Source: Lampris incognitus (lineage: Eukaryota; Chordata; Actinopteri; Lampriformes; Lampridae). From it: a stretch of 64,000 nt of DNA. The notes beneath the pieces are model-generated. The model ran no database searches. It was not told the DNA's origin and worked only from the letters and a program-made list of their open reading frames with translations. Position 1 is the stretch's first letter. The number at the start of each line of letters is the position of its first letter. Below are positions 13,501 through 21,811 of the stretch, piece after piece. A program made the translations under genes and the position numbers. The DNA is taken from the NCBI RefSeq assembly GCF_029633865.1, contig NC_079215.1, forward strand, positions 56,284,856 to 56,348,855, in the 5' to 3' direction.

Positions 13501-14864
13501 TCCGGCGAACTGAGCCTCGCTGGTGACGTCACGACCGTTCAAGGTGGTGCGTGGCATTTGGACGCATCAGCTCTCCACAGAAGTTCATGGAAAGGATTGG
13601 CGTATCATCTGCACCAGGATGGGATTTTGACGTATGCATTGCACGCCAAGTGTGATATATCAATTCATTTGTATGCAGATTGGTGATACCGGATTGCAAT
13701 ACATGTTGTGTCCAGATGAGCTGATTCAACTTTCTGTGCCTTTCAACAGGAATAATGTTTTTGATAGTACCCAATGTTCTTATTGTGCTGATAGTTGCAC
13801 TTATAACACTGCATATAATATGAGGCTTTGCACACACCGTTTGTTTTACTGACGAGAGGAAAACCCGAGTCAGTGAAGCTGCGCCTAAATGCACTTGTGT
13901 TTTCTCATTTGCCAAGTATTCAAACATGTGCACATTATTTTGCGGACGAGAGGAAATAAAAACAATTATGGCCTGCTAACTCCGCCCAGCGTATTAATTT
14001 GATCTCGTGCATGGGTCTTCGGGGACACGTGCATGAAACGAGGCGGTGACGTAGCGGCCGGTCTCCTTACCTATTGAAGGTCACCTGCGGTGGCGCAGAA
14101 ATGGAGGTTGGAAAAGGGACAGGGACGCGCATTTACGCGCAGGCTCGCTCCTCTCACGACTTACAGACCGGGTCTACCGTGGACTGGGTCGCGATGGTTT
14201 GTTATTTTTTTAAAAGTGGGTCCCCCTGGGGGGGGAGGGGGGTGTAATAAAAAAAAAGTAGTTTGGGAAACGCTGTCCCGAGCAACACTCACATGTAGTC
14301 GGCGTCCTTCTGGGCGTCCCTCACAGAGATGCCCAGCAGCACCACCAGCCCCCTCCCGATGGAGCTGACCTGCTCCTGTCCCACTGCCGGCACAAGAGAG
14401 GGTCGGTGTGAAACTTTCGGAACACCGGGAGAGACACAATGCATGACACCGAACCGGCGGCAGCGGGTCGAGGACCCAGCGTCGTTTCCACAGCGACAGG
14501 CGCTGTCCCGGCCGGCGTCACCCCACACACCGCGCCTTGAGACGCGACCCGGCCAGGGAGGCTGGGTTCCCGGCCAGGGAGGCTGGGTTCCCGGCCAGGG
14601 AGGCTGGGTTCCCGGCCAGGGAGGCTGGGTTCCCGGCCAGGGAGGCTGGGTTCCCGGCCAATTAGCCGCGCATGCTAACGCTAAGCTAGCTACGTGCCGC
14701 GGTCGGGGCGGCGGTAGCGATACCGGCCTCCCCCCCTCCTCCCTCCCTCCCTCCCCCCCCCGGGTCGCCGGCGCTCCCCGCAGGCGGCTCCACGCAGAGG
14801 CGTTGGGAAAACGCGGCTTACCTGTCACGCTCGCTTCGGCGACCCTCTGAATGATGGCCTTCAT
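6282..14864 (-). CDS. dtd1: D-aminoacyl-tRNA deacylase 1 (partial at 3' end)
   Basis: DTD1 hydrolyses D-amino acids, and mischarged glycine, from tRNA in the cytosol and so protects translation from errors. Four exons on the minus strand join in phase: 14864-14822, 14383-14293, 10983-10748 and 6379-6282. They give 156 residues starting [14 protein letters not shown]. The two family signature motifs are intact: SQFTL (about residues 78-82) and the Gly-cisPro motif NDGPVT (about 137-142), which form the active site across the dimer. All junctions are GT-AG. The last codon seen is in SDPKQ, followed by a gtacag donor. Vertebrate DTD1 (209 residues in human) has a further Lys/Glu-rich tail that I could not find, so it probably lies left of the window. 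SMIM26 lies upstream on the same strand, as in mammals. The start has A at -3 (acaATGa). Confidence 0.93.
6380..7328. other. DTD1 intron 3, unassigned part
   Basis: No gene seen. Contains a short TG-rich run at about 6802-6830 and an ordinary GC-richer block at 6840-7070. Confidence 0.4.
7329..7705 (-). mobile_element. tRNA-headed SINE, group A
   Basis: On the minus strand the tRNA-like head (gggcgtccaggtagcatagc) is followed by a body with cggccaattgtgtctg-type blocks, cctgacagtgaggagtttcg in plus orientation, and a ggggagaaaagggggtgggg tail. It belongs to the family also seen at 21400-21610, 23060-23493, 27680-27990 and 34120-34466. Confidence 0.8.
7706..8398. other. Unclassified interspersed repeat, likely
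   Basis: Non-coding stretch whose composition (cataacctcctacg-like block, taggggg motifs near 8341) resembles unclassified fish interspersed repeats. No gene is supported. Confidence 0.3.
8411..8833 (+). mobile_element. Full-length tRNA-headed SINE, group B, with target-site duplication
   Basis: The head cacggtggcgcagtggttag carries an A box, and ggttcgagcc (about 8468) a B box. The body has gtttgcatgttctccccgtg, a (GT)n stretch at 8632-8687, then cggcctgtccaggttgtctc and a tail of (ATGG)n. The 12-bp direct repeat ataatacaaatt flanks it at 8399-8410 and 8834-8845, so both ends are fixed. It is the reference copy for this family in the window. Confidence 0.92.
9170..9718 (+). mobile_element. 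LINE 3' end with internal duplication
   Basis: A block with ctggacactgcttggc, cctcatca and ttataattctgttatcct-like text occurs twice (about 9170-9290 and 9340-9470). It is followed by ctgaggtttcttcctatttt and an end reading gggctatacaaataaaactg. The same 3' end recurs inverted at about 53835-54020. Confidence 0.55.
9719..10461. other. DTD1 intron 3, no gene recognised
   Basis: Unclassified non-coding sequence with tagggggcgccacc near 9761, a motif seen in several fish repeats. No coding or RNA gene signal. Confidence 0.35.
10462..10732. repeat. Compound microsatellite (AT)n(CATA)n(TATG)n(TG)n
   Basis: About 90 bases of AT (10462-10553), then CATA units, a short AT run, a long TATG run (10625-10672) and TG/TATG mixtures. 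It ends about 16 bases from the 3' edge of DTD1 exon 3. All open frames through it (YIYIYI, CVYVCM) are artefacts. Confidence 0.97.
10748..10983 (-). CDS. dtd1: DTD1 exon 3, carries SQFTL motif
   Basis: Acceptor tatatttcag; encodes [20 protein letters not shown] through [11 protein letters not shown] to SAYKPELIK. Donor gttggt. The long AT/CATA microsatellite starts 16 bases beyond its 3' edge on the minus strand. Confidence 0.94.
10984..11321. other. DTD1 intron 2, no gene recognised
   Basis: AT-rich intron next to the exon 3 acceptor. No repeat family identified. Confidence 0.4.
11322..11840 (+). mobile_element. hAT-like non-autonomous element, copy 1
   Basis: Starts with cagtggcggctggccagtac. 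It aligns along its length with the reverse complement of the element at 55774-57048, including caaacgataccttatg, gtggcgagcaggtgacctga and ggacaattctcgtggctgtc. It ends near gctgcacc. No transposase frame. The hAT assignment rests on the CAGTGGCGG-type end. Confidence 0.7.
11841..12139. other. DTD1 intron 2, no gene recognised
   Basis: AT-rich sequence with no coding or repeat signal that I can name. Confidence 0.35.
12348..12952. mobile_element. hAT MITE with 8-bp target-site duplication
   Basis: Terminal inverted repeats cagtgtttctcaacc and ggttgagaaccactg bound a 605-bp non-coding element. The 8-bp direct repeat gtttagac flanks it at 12340-12347 and 12953-12960. Both features are diagnostic of the hAT superfamily. 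It contains internal repeats of the phrase ctgaaagttactg (about 12640-12740). Confidence 0.93.
13008..13696. mobile_element. Foldback element with arms of about 145 bp
   Basis: Left arm (13237-13376, plus its outer part at 13008-13057) and right arm (about 13504-13690) are inverted copies. Shared blocks include gatgatacgccaatccttt, gagctgatgcgtc and ttgaacggtc. The outer ends share caccaatc / gattggtg. A 7-bp direct repeat caataca lies at 13001-13007 and 13697-13703. The loop is about 125 bp. No protein is encoded. The superfamily is not clear. Confidence 0.75.
13058..13221 (+). mobile_element. 5'-truncated SINE, group B, inside the foldback arm
   Basis: Carries only the 3' part of the group B SINE (gatggcctggcggcctgtcc, gctgggataggctccagcat, gataagcgatccggataatt, then GGAT repeats). 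The 15-bp direct repeat tactctttcatattg at 13043-13057 and 13222-13236 fixes both ends. Confidence 0.92.
13741..14040. other. DTD1 intron 2, no gene recognised
   Basis: No gene signal. GC content rises toward exon 2. Confidence 0.35.
14293..14383 (-). CDS. dtd1: DTD1 exon 2
   Basis: Acceptor ccggcag; encodes [20 protein letters not shown] and [10 protein letters not shown]. It ends with two bases of an Ile codon at a gtgagt donor. Confidence 0.93.
14546..14661. repeat. 21-bp GC-rich tandem repeat in DTD1 intron 1
   Basis: About five and a half near-identical units of cccggccagggaggctgggtt. It lies in the 438-bp intron between the first two coding exons, within the CpG-rich promoter-proximal region. 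Confidence 0.97.
14822..14864 (-). CDS. dtd1: DTD1 exon 1 (coding part)
   Basis: Encodes [14 protein letters not shown] plus the first base of the next codon; donor gtaagc. It lies in a CpG-rich promoter region. Confidence 0.92.
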
Positions 14865-15060
14865 TGTTTTTAGCTACGTGCGCGCACACTCGGCCGCTTC
14901 CTGCTCGAGCAGAGGTCGGTGACGCGTTGTCGCCCTCTCGAGGCACGGGGCGGAAGCGGCGGCGCGCGCCTCTCGTGACCTTCCGCGCCGACCTCCGCGG
15001 GTGCGGCGCCGAGGCGCCACGGCGCGTCATGCCCGCTTATCGCGCGAGTCGAGTCCACTT
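14822..15060 (-). promoter_or_regulatory. dtd1: CpG-rich DTD1 promoter region
   Basis: Very dense in CG dinucleotides, with GC-box-like text (gggcggaagcggcggcgcgc around 14949-14968) immediately upstream of the DTD1 start on the minus strand. No TATA box is evident. This is inferred from composition and position only. Confidence 0.55.
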
Positions 15061-15228
15061 TATTTGCGTGAGCCCGTTTCCCCCCCCCCCTCTCTCCAAA
15101 AACTCACTTAAAGATATTCCTTTTAATTGGGTTTGTTTGCAAAACGCCTTTGCCGTAAAACGTACACTGTTTAACACCCCCCACCACCCCCCCCACACAC
15201 ACATGCAGCCTATTTCAACTTACTGCAC

Positions 15229-15259
<31 letters not shown>

Positions 15260-15919
15260 CTAGAAGAACCCCGCTACAATATAGCGGTTTGGTTATCCAC
15301 CCGTCTAAATCTCCCTCCTCTTCATCCTGCCAGCTAACCGCCTTCCACCTGCCCCTAGACCCCCCCCCCACTCCAACTCCCTCCCCCCAAATGCTCAGAA
15401 TCATCTGAAATGCCGAGAAAAGTGGTTTTTAGCCATTTTTAGAAAAATGCATATTTTGCATAATTATGCATAATTATATTTTAATTTTCTGCTATTTTTC
15501 TGGTCCTCTCTGGAACAATACCTACCACCTCCAAAAAAAAATGAGGATCATAAAAAATGAGGATCATAAGTGCATTTTTGCAAAAATGCATATATTTTGC
15601 ATAATGCCAAAACATTTCGGAGTCCCAGAAAATTTTTTTTATACAGGTGAAAAAAATCAAAGGTGCTCAGAATCACCTGAAATGCCGAGAAAAGTGGGGT
15701 TTAGCCATTTTTAGAAAAATGCATATTTTGCATATTTATGCACAATTATGCATAATTTTAATTTTCTGGGATTTTTCCCTTACTCTCTGACACAATACCT
15801 ACCACCTCCAAAAAGAATTAGGATCATAAGTGCTTTAGTTTTCGGTCCCGCTATCTACACACACTAACACCACACACACACACATTCCGAAAATATGAGT
15901 AGATAGCGGGGTTCTTCTA

Positions 15920-15920
<1 letters not shown>
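15260..15920 (+). mobile_element. Unnamed MITE with perfect 17-bp inverted ends, copy 1
   Basis: Ends are ctagaagaaccccgcta and its exact inverse tagcggggttcttctag, inserted in an AT microsatellite so that TA flanks both sides. Each end folds into a small hairpin: ccgctacaatatagcgg at the left, and a 12-bp stem cccgctatctac / gtagatagcggg at the right. Inside, a module of about 250 bp (tgctcagaatca, ccgagaaaagtgg, gcatattttgcata, acaatacctaccacctcc, aggatcataagtgc) occurs twice in direct orientation. No coding sequence. The TA target suggests Tc1/mariner-like mobilisation; this is inference. Confidence 0.85.
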
Positions 15921-15958
<38 letters not shown>

Positions 15959-15962
<4 letters not shown>

Positions 15963-17072
15963 GGTTCTCGAAGTGGCTGCTGCAACACCTTTGTCTTCTC
16001 TCTCTCTCGCTTCTTCACAGCCACGCAACCGTTAGCTAACTTCACTCAGCTGCACAAGATGGGCAACAAAATATGGTAAACAAAGGCTGGGACAAATAAT
16101 GGACTGAAGGTAGGCTCGGCCTTGGTGTGGGTGAAGACGATAGGGTTTCAAGTTAGTATAGTGAGGTTGTTTTTTTCATTGTAACTGGTTCACTTTACTG
16201 TTATTTACTAGCTACTTACTTACTTTACTAGCTACGTTATAGACAATTAAAGAAGTGTGTACTAAATCACATCTAACAGAAATCTTGCACAATTTGGGGA
16301 GTCAGTGGTTTAAGGCAAACCCAGAACACGTTGGGTGCCTAAAAGAAGAAATGCAAAAATAAATGATATGGAGCACATTTTTATTGCTCTTTCACCCTGT
16401 AAATACAATCCAGTAAGGGATTGATAACCCAATAAAACTGAGTTTTAAAAAGAAAAAGGGGCAGCTTTGGGGGGGGGGGGATTTAAATGCAGAACAAAGT
16501 TGCTTGTGTCATTTGGCAACTCTGCCATCTACCGATCACTCACATAACCGTAGCACAGTGGAATACAGCAACACTTTACAACACAAGCCACACAATTTTG
16601 CAGAGGATTGCTGCATAAAATAAATACTTCTTGTCAGTGGCTATATATTACTAAAACTCAAGGTATAGTGTTGTGTCGTTCCACACATTGCTAATCTAAC
16701 AAAAGAATAAAATACATGTTGTTTTCATTATGTATCAAAGAGGAAAACACAATTGAACAAATGAGTGAAGTTAATAATTATGCTGTGTTAATTGGACAAT
16801 GCAATTATACAATCAGCAACTCATGCTCGACTTCGGGTTTGTTTGGCTAGACAAAAGAAATACAGAGCGGCTGAGATTCTGCATTTAATTTGACATCTTA
16901 GGCGATAGACAGCCTACGATAGCCCATGGGCATTTAAACACGGGTGACGTCTCCTCTTCAAAGTTGGATGAGGGACGCTTATATCACAAATCATGCAGTC
17001 CTCAAGACAGCTGGACGTGCTGCAACAAAGATCAACGGCAAAAAAAAAGGCCGTGAAGTCTCAGGGGTGCAA
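15959..17072. other. Spacer between DTD1 and SMIM26; SMIM26 3' UTR likely at its right
   Basis: AT-rich and non-coding. The part just left of 17073 should hold the SMIM26 3' UTR. A minus-strand AATAAA (plus tttatt near 16379) is a possible poly(A) signal, but no end can be fixed. Contains a poly-G run at about 16469-16480. Confidence 0.35.
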
Positions 17073-17245
17073 CTACTTTGGTTTGTCTTCTGTTTCAAAG
17101 AAGGGTTTCACGAAATTGTAGATCCTTGTCGTGTAAGGGATATGGTTTTCCTTGTAGATCGTGGTGCTTGTCATGCTGCCACTCACGTACACCACTCGGT
17201 TCGGGTTAGGGGTCTCGTCTTTCTCCTTCTGTCTTTCCTCCATTT
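17073..17245 (-). CDS. smim26: SMIM26 exon 2, C-terminal domain
   Basis: Acceptor gtccttag before 17245. Encodes EMEERQKEKDETPNPN onward to the stop at 17073-17075. Confidence 0.88.
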
Positions 17246-18078
17246 CTAAGGACAGAAGGATGAGTGAATCAGTTGTGAAACAGTAGCACACCACATCGTA
17301 ATAAAAAATATCCTACTACTACTACTACTCCATCTCTTCCAGTCCTCTTACATCGTCCTCTGTCACACCAGCCACCTGCACGTCCTCCCTCGGCACATCC
17401 ATAAACCTCCTCTTCCCTGGCAGCTCCATATTCAGCATCCTTCTCCCAGTATACCCAGCATCTCTCCTCCACACATGTCCAAGCCATCTCAATCTTGCCT
17501 CTCTTGCTTTTTCTCCAGACCGCCCAACCTGAGCTGTTCCTAATCCTGTCCTTCTTCATCACTCCCACTGCAAATCTTAGCATCTTCACCTCTGCCACCT
17601 CCACCTCCACCTCCTGTCTTTCCATCAGTGCCACTGTCTCCAGACCATATAACATAGCTGGTCTCACTACCATCTTGTAAACCTTCCCTTTAACTCTTGC
17701 TGGTACCCTTCTGTCACAAATCACTCCTCACACTCTTCTCCACCCACTCCACCCTCTTCTTCACCTCTCTCCTGCACTCCCCGTTACGTCGGACAGGTGA
17801 CCCCAAGCATTTAAACTCATCGTAATAAAAAAATATACCACAAATTAATTTGAATAATGACACGAGTCAACGTTGGCGAGTTAGCATTGTTAGCATGACT
17901 GACGCCAGAAGCGGATGTGCAGGCGACATGAACGTCAGCTACCCCGCCACTCACCCGAGTCCTTCTCTATCGCCCCCGTGTATTTCAAATAGGCAAGCGA
18001 GCCGAACATCATCCACACGCCCGCGGCGTACAGCAGAGACACGCGTGTGTTCCATTTCGCTGCGTCCCTAAACGTCAT
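17073..18078 (-). CDS. smim26: Small integral membrane protein 26
   Basis: Two exons on the minus strand, 18078-17955 and 17245-17073, join as phase 1 to give 98 residues (human SMIM26 has 95). Exon 1 begins MTFRDAAKWNTRVSLLYAAG and holds one membrane span (about residues 13-32). Exon 2 encodes a charged linker, then RVVYVSGSMTSTTIYKENHI and PYTTRIYNFVKPFF. This matches the human C-terminal pattern of valine/tyrosine, YKEDF-like and a closing tyrosine/lysine/tryptophan segment. In human the protein comes from the former lncRNA LINC00493, sits in the inner mitochondrial membrane and supports respiratory-complex function. The start at 18078 was preferred over an in-frame ATG at 18117 because it aligns with the human start. 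Donor gtgagt, acceptor ccttag. Position upstream of DTD1 on the same strand matches mammalian synteny. Confidence 0.88.
17310..17835 (-). mobile_element. RTE-type LINE 3' fragment in SMIM26 intron
   Basis: Minus-strand translation gives ICDRRVPARVKGKVYKMVVR, PAMLYGLETVAL and VAEVKMLRFAVGVMKKDRIR, the C-terminal part of a LINE polyprotein, followed by a TAC/TAG-repeat tail near 17310-17330. Frameshifts break it. The same family is at 58960-59335 and 63000-64000. Confidence 0.85.
17955..18078 (-). CDS. smim26: SMIM26 exon 1, membrane span
   Basis: Encodes the N-terminus and transmembrane helix through AIEKDS plus one base; donor gtgagt at 17954. Confidence 0.86.
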
Positions 18079-18187
18079 GGCGCCGCCGTAGCCCGGCTTG
18101 TTTACGCAGAGTATCACGGCAAAGGCGTCTCGCTAAAACACGGGCGCCGCCATGATGGGATACACCGGAAGTACAACGGGAAGCCCG

Positions 18188-18249
18188 TCTTCTTCTTCTT
18201 CTTCTTCTTCTTCTTCTTCTTCTTCTTCTTCTTCTTCTTCTTCTTCTTC
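18188..18249. repeat. (CTT)n microsatellite
   Basis: About 20 uninterrupted CTT units, roughly 110 bases upstream of the SMIM26 start. Confidence 0.98.
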
Positions 18250-18344
18250 GTGATTTTTTTTATTGGCGGTTGGCATCCGAAGCGTCGCATGAGCGCCCCC
18301 TACTGATTTAAAACCAAACTCTCCAACAAATCCACTGTATTGTC

Positions 18345-18970
18345 ACAGTGTGTGTGGTGTGTGTCTGTGTGGGAGTCTATAAACGGCCAAACTAAGGCAC
18401 TTGGGGCCTTGATTCTTTTTGGAGGTTATTGGGGATGATCAGGGGCACCTATAAAAATAGCAGAACATTAAAATTATGCATAATTGATTATGCATAAATA
18501 TGCGAAATATGCATTTTTCTTTAAAAAATGGCTAAAAACCACGTTTCTCGGCATTTCAGATGATTCTGAGCATCTTTGATTTTTTTTCACCTATAAAATT
18601 TTTTTTCCTGGGGCTTCGAAATGTTTTGGCATTATGCAAAATAAATGCATTTTTGCAAAAATGCACTTATGATCCTCATTTTTTTTTTGGAGGTGGTAGG
18701 TATTGTTCCATAGAGGACCAGAAAAGTAGCAGAAAATTAAAATAATTATGCATAATTATGCATAATTATGCAAAATATGCATTTTCCTAAAAATGGCTAA
18801 AAACCACTTTTCTCGGCATTTTCAGATGATTCTGAGCATTTGGGGGGAGTGAGTTGGAGTGGGGGGGGGGTTTAGGGGCAGGGGGAAGGCGGTTAGCTGG
18901 CAGGATGAAGAGGAGGGAGATTTAGACGGGTGGAGAACCAAACCGCTACATTGTAGCGGGGTTCTTCCAG
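18345..18970 (-). mobile_element. Unnamed MITE, copy 2, inverted relative to copy 1
   Basis: Reverse complement of the 15260-15920 element, including the two direct modules (gcatttttctttaaaaaatg, tctcggcatttcagatga, cacttatgatcctcattt) and the right end tagcggggttcttccag with its hairpin ccgctacattgtagcgg. The left end has lost its inverted terminus. The two copies bracket SMIM26. Confidence 0.82.
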
Positions 18971-19751
18971 TAAGATAAATAGAATAGTGAGTCTTCTCCA
19001 CCCATTTCCCACTCTGCTGCAACTTACTTATTTATTTCTCAAGTTTCTGTCTCAGCAGCTGCTGCACACCTCCAGAAACTCCGAAACATCCTCGCTGCGT
19101 ATACAATTACGTCAATTCTCTCAAGATTTTCTTTCTGCTCCAGCAGTGCAGTTATTCACACCGCCGAAAAGGCCAAAAAAACGTCATCTGATCCTTACAA
19201 AAGCAAAACTCAGCATGCTCCCTGGCCGACTTGTCCTCCTTCGCATCTTGTCTCACGTCATATTTCTCACCCACTTCCTCCTGATCGCAGAGAGGGGATC
19301 CAGCTCATCTGGACACATTATATTGAGAGACGTTTATTCTCGCAATAAATGTTGTGTCCAGATCAGCTGGTTCGCCTTTCTGTGATTTCCATGCCTGAAT
19401 TGCTGAGCATCCATAAAGACACTACTTCCTCATGATGGTTCTCTTCTCAGGTCTAACCCGGATTACTTTTGCCCCCCTGACTCTGGACATTTAGCCTCCC
19501 GTGCTGCAGACAGATTTAGTCTCGAAACCCTTCATTGCTGGATCCTCCCTCATCTCGTTCTTCTTGCAGTGCTCCTGCAGACGTGGAAAGTGCAACTTTC
19601 TCCTGTTAATGTCTCTCGCCAAAAAGTTCAGCGTTGACCGGAGAGCTTCATCCGCCTCGCACATGTCTGCGACCGTGTGGTTCTTGCCTTGTAATTGCAG
19701 ATGAAGGTCATTTAGATGAGACGTGACGTGACACACAAAAAAATAACATCT
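18971..19751. other. Spacer with Penelope-like terminal scrap
   Basis: No gene seen. 19303-19420 carries a short Penelope-like terminal fragment (catctggacacattatatt, aatgttgtgtccagatcagc). Confidence 0.45.
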
Positions 19752-19912
19752 CCATCCATCCACTATTCAAACCGCTTATCCTGCTTTCAGGGTCACATGG
19801 ACGCTGGAGCCCATCCCAGCAGTCATGTCATATCCCAGCAGGCCCTGTGACGGCCTGGCAGCCTGTCCAGGGCGTCTAACCGCCCGCCACCCAGTGACTG
19901 CTGGGAAAATAA
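19752..19912. mobile_element. SINE group B remnant, rearranged
   Basis: Begins as the minus-strand 3' end (ccatccactattcaaaccgc, gcttatcctgctttcagggt), then switches to plus-strand text (cggcctggcagcctgtccag). This is a head-to-head or rearranged copy. Confidence 0.6.
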
Positions 19913-20169
19913 CAAATGCCGTCACCTTATTGTCACTTAAAAAGCCACATGAGTCAGCAACGCAGCGACGGTTCACTCAAAGTTTAGTACCAGAGAATTT
20001 GCACTTTCGCCACGTTTTCAAACAGAAGTTCAGAGATGGGGACTTTTGCCGTTTAATCGACATTACCGGATAAATGCTGCATATCTTGGATCGTTGGCAA
20101 CTAAATGCCTGGCTTCACAGAGTATAAGTGGCAATTAGTGAATATCATCTTTATATGTACCTAGGAGCC

Positions 20170-20610
20170 AAAACCCAGATAGCAAAATTGCTGTGGCCCG
20201 GACCCGTCCCACACCCGACACTTTCATCCGGCCCACATACCGTGTGGAATGATGGCACCTGGGTGGTCCGCTCCTGTTTGCCAGATCTGGGCCAGAACCG
20301 AGCCATAGCAATGCCGCATGTGCCACATATTTGCCAAAGGTGGGCCATATTTGTTTTGTGATATTTGGACCATATTCACCGTTTACCACACGGGCCACTT
20401 CAGGGTCACATCCAGACAACATGTTGCCAATAGCACCACATCTTTGCCAAAAAAGGCCCACATTTGATGTGGCATACTTAGGCCATATTTGGTATTATAC
20501 ATGTGGGCCACTTCAGGCTCACATCCATTTTGTCAGGGCCAGAAGAAGGCCATCAGTGCCGCATCGTTGCCTGAAGTGGCCCACATCCGGATGCTGTCTG
20601 GGAACCCTTC
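20170..20610. mobile_element. Degenerate repeat rich in 'gggcca/tggccc' phrases
   Basis: Repeated phrases such as cagatctgggccagaac, tttgccaaaggtgggccata and cacatccggatgctgtctgg resemble a widespread fish interspersed repeat, probably derived from a DNA transposon. No coding sequence. Confidence 0.45.
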
Positions 20611-20874
20611 AATAAAGCTTGCATCGACATAATTACTGATCACTTTGGATCTCAGTTCAGAAATCTGTTGGGAAACATTTAAGGGGCATGCAGGAGGTTG
20701 AAACAGAGAGTAAAAGAAACAAAAAAATCTCACATTCACTCAAACATTCCACAGCATTCAGTGTTAAGTTGTGCAGCAGCGTTATTAATGACGGCTATTA
20801 AAGGAAACATGTCGTAAAGCCCCTCTGACTCTCGCAGGAGACACTTGTGAAACAGAAGAGGAAGTAAGTCAAAA

Positions 20875-21236
20875 GTGGCAATGTACAGGCGTCCGGGTAG
20901 CGTAGCGGTCTATTTCCGTTGCCTTCCAGCACCGGGTTCGCCGGCGTGGACGACACCTGGGTTAAAATTAAATCTCAGGATGTGCCACATTTCACCGACC
21001 ACATTAACTCTGTGGACAACCACACCAAGTCCACCAGGGAGGATGTGGGAAAATGACAGATTAGCCCAAGGACCCCGGCCCTGGCCGGAGCTGTGCCTGA
21101 AGAGGAAACACCGAGGGCGCTCTGACAGGATGTGGAAGCGGGGCAGGCTAAGCTAACTGCTAGCCCATGAAGACAACCAGTTCCGACAGTCATGCTGGCT
21201 GGCGTTCGTTCTCCTGGACAGTGATTATTATTACTA

Positions 21237-21268
<32 letters not shown>

Positions 21269-21610
21269 GTGTTTTAGTTTGGATATATGTGTGTTAGTTT
21301 GGATATATGTGTTCTTGTAGTTTTTGGATGTTTTTGTCTTTGTGTTGCACTGCTGTGGGCTGGGGGAGAAACGTGTTTCTGATTCTGTTACTTGCTGTCA
21401 ATCCCATAGCGTCCTCCCGCGCGCCACGGCCCCCTGGTGAAACTCCTCACTGTCAGGTGAAAAGAGGTGGCTGGGGACTTGTATCGGAGGAGGCACGTGA
21501 TAGTCTGCAGCCCTCCGCTGGTCAGCAGAGGGGGTGGAGCAGCGACCGGGATGTCTCGGAAGAGTGGGGTAATTGGCCAGGTACTATCGGGGAGGGAACA
21601 AAAGGGGGCG
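20875..21610. mobile_element. LINE/SINE mosaic (related to 57667-58160)
   Basis: 20885-20925 is a group A SINE head (gcgtccgggtagcgtagcgg). 21050-21380 matches the inverse of 57667-58160 (ggcaggctaagctaactgc, cgacagtcatgctggctggc, gcactgctgtgggctggggg) with an ATT microsatellite at 21230-21268. 21400-21610 is the 3' body of a group A SINE (cctggtgaaactcctcactg, gtggagcagcgaccgggatg). Confidence 0.6.
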
Positions 21611-21811
21611 GGGCTAGGCGGGGGCGGGGAATTGACGTCACTTGTTTAAATGTTGCTTTCTGGTAAACCCCAACACAGCTATTCCAAGCTGACAAAAATG
21701 AAGTTTTAAGTACAGTTAATGAAACTTCTTTGTTTTCTCATTTAGGAGAATACACAAGGGTGAACAAAAGGAGGAGGATGAATACTGGCGCTTGAGAGGG
21801 GAGTCAGCAAA

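Larger units (their letters stand above)
12140..13740 (+). mobile_element. Penelope-like terminal repeat split by two insertions
   Basis: The same terminal sequence as at 4640-5570 (ccaggtgg, cctggacacaacgttt, tcatcactcatctaag, gtattgtttataagggtggg). It continues as ctgaagaggtcac at 12961, then is split again and resumes at catgttgtgtccagatgagc (13702). The pieces join cleanly if the elements at 12348-12952 and 13008-13696 are removed. Confidence 0.7.

Noticed and set aside
14329..14850. 173-codon plus-strand frame with five repeats of a Gly/Pro/Trp unit
   Set aside because: Antisense of DTD1 exons 1-2 and the 21-bp GC-rich tandem repeat.
14289..14864. A single 191-codon DTD1 frame from 14864 to 14289
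   Set aside because: The frame stays open by chance through intron 1; homology requires splicing from 14822 to 14383.
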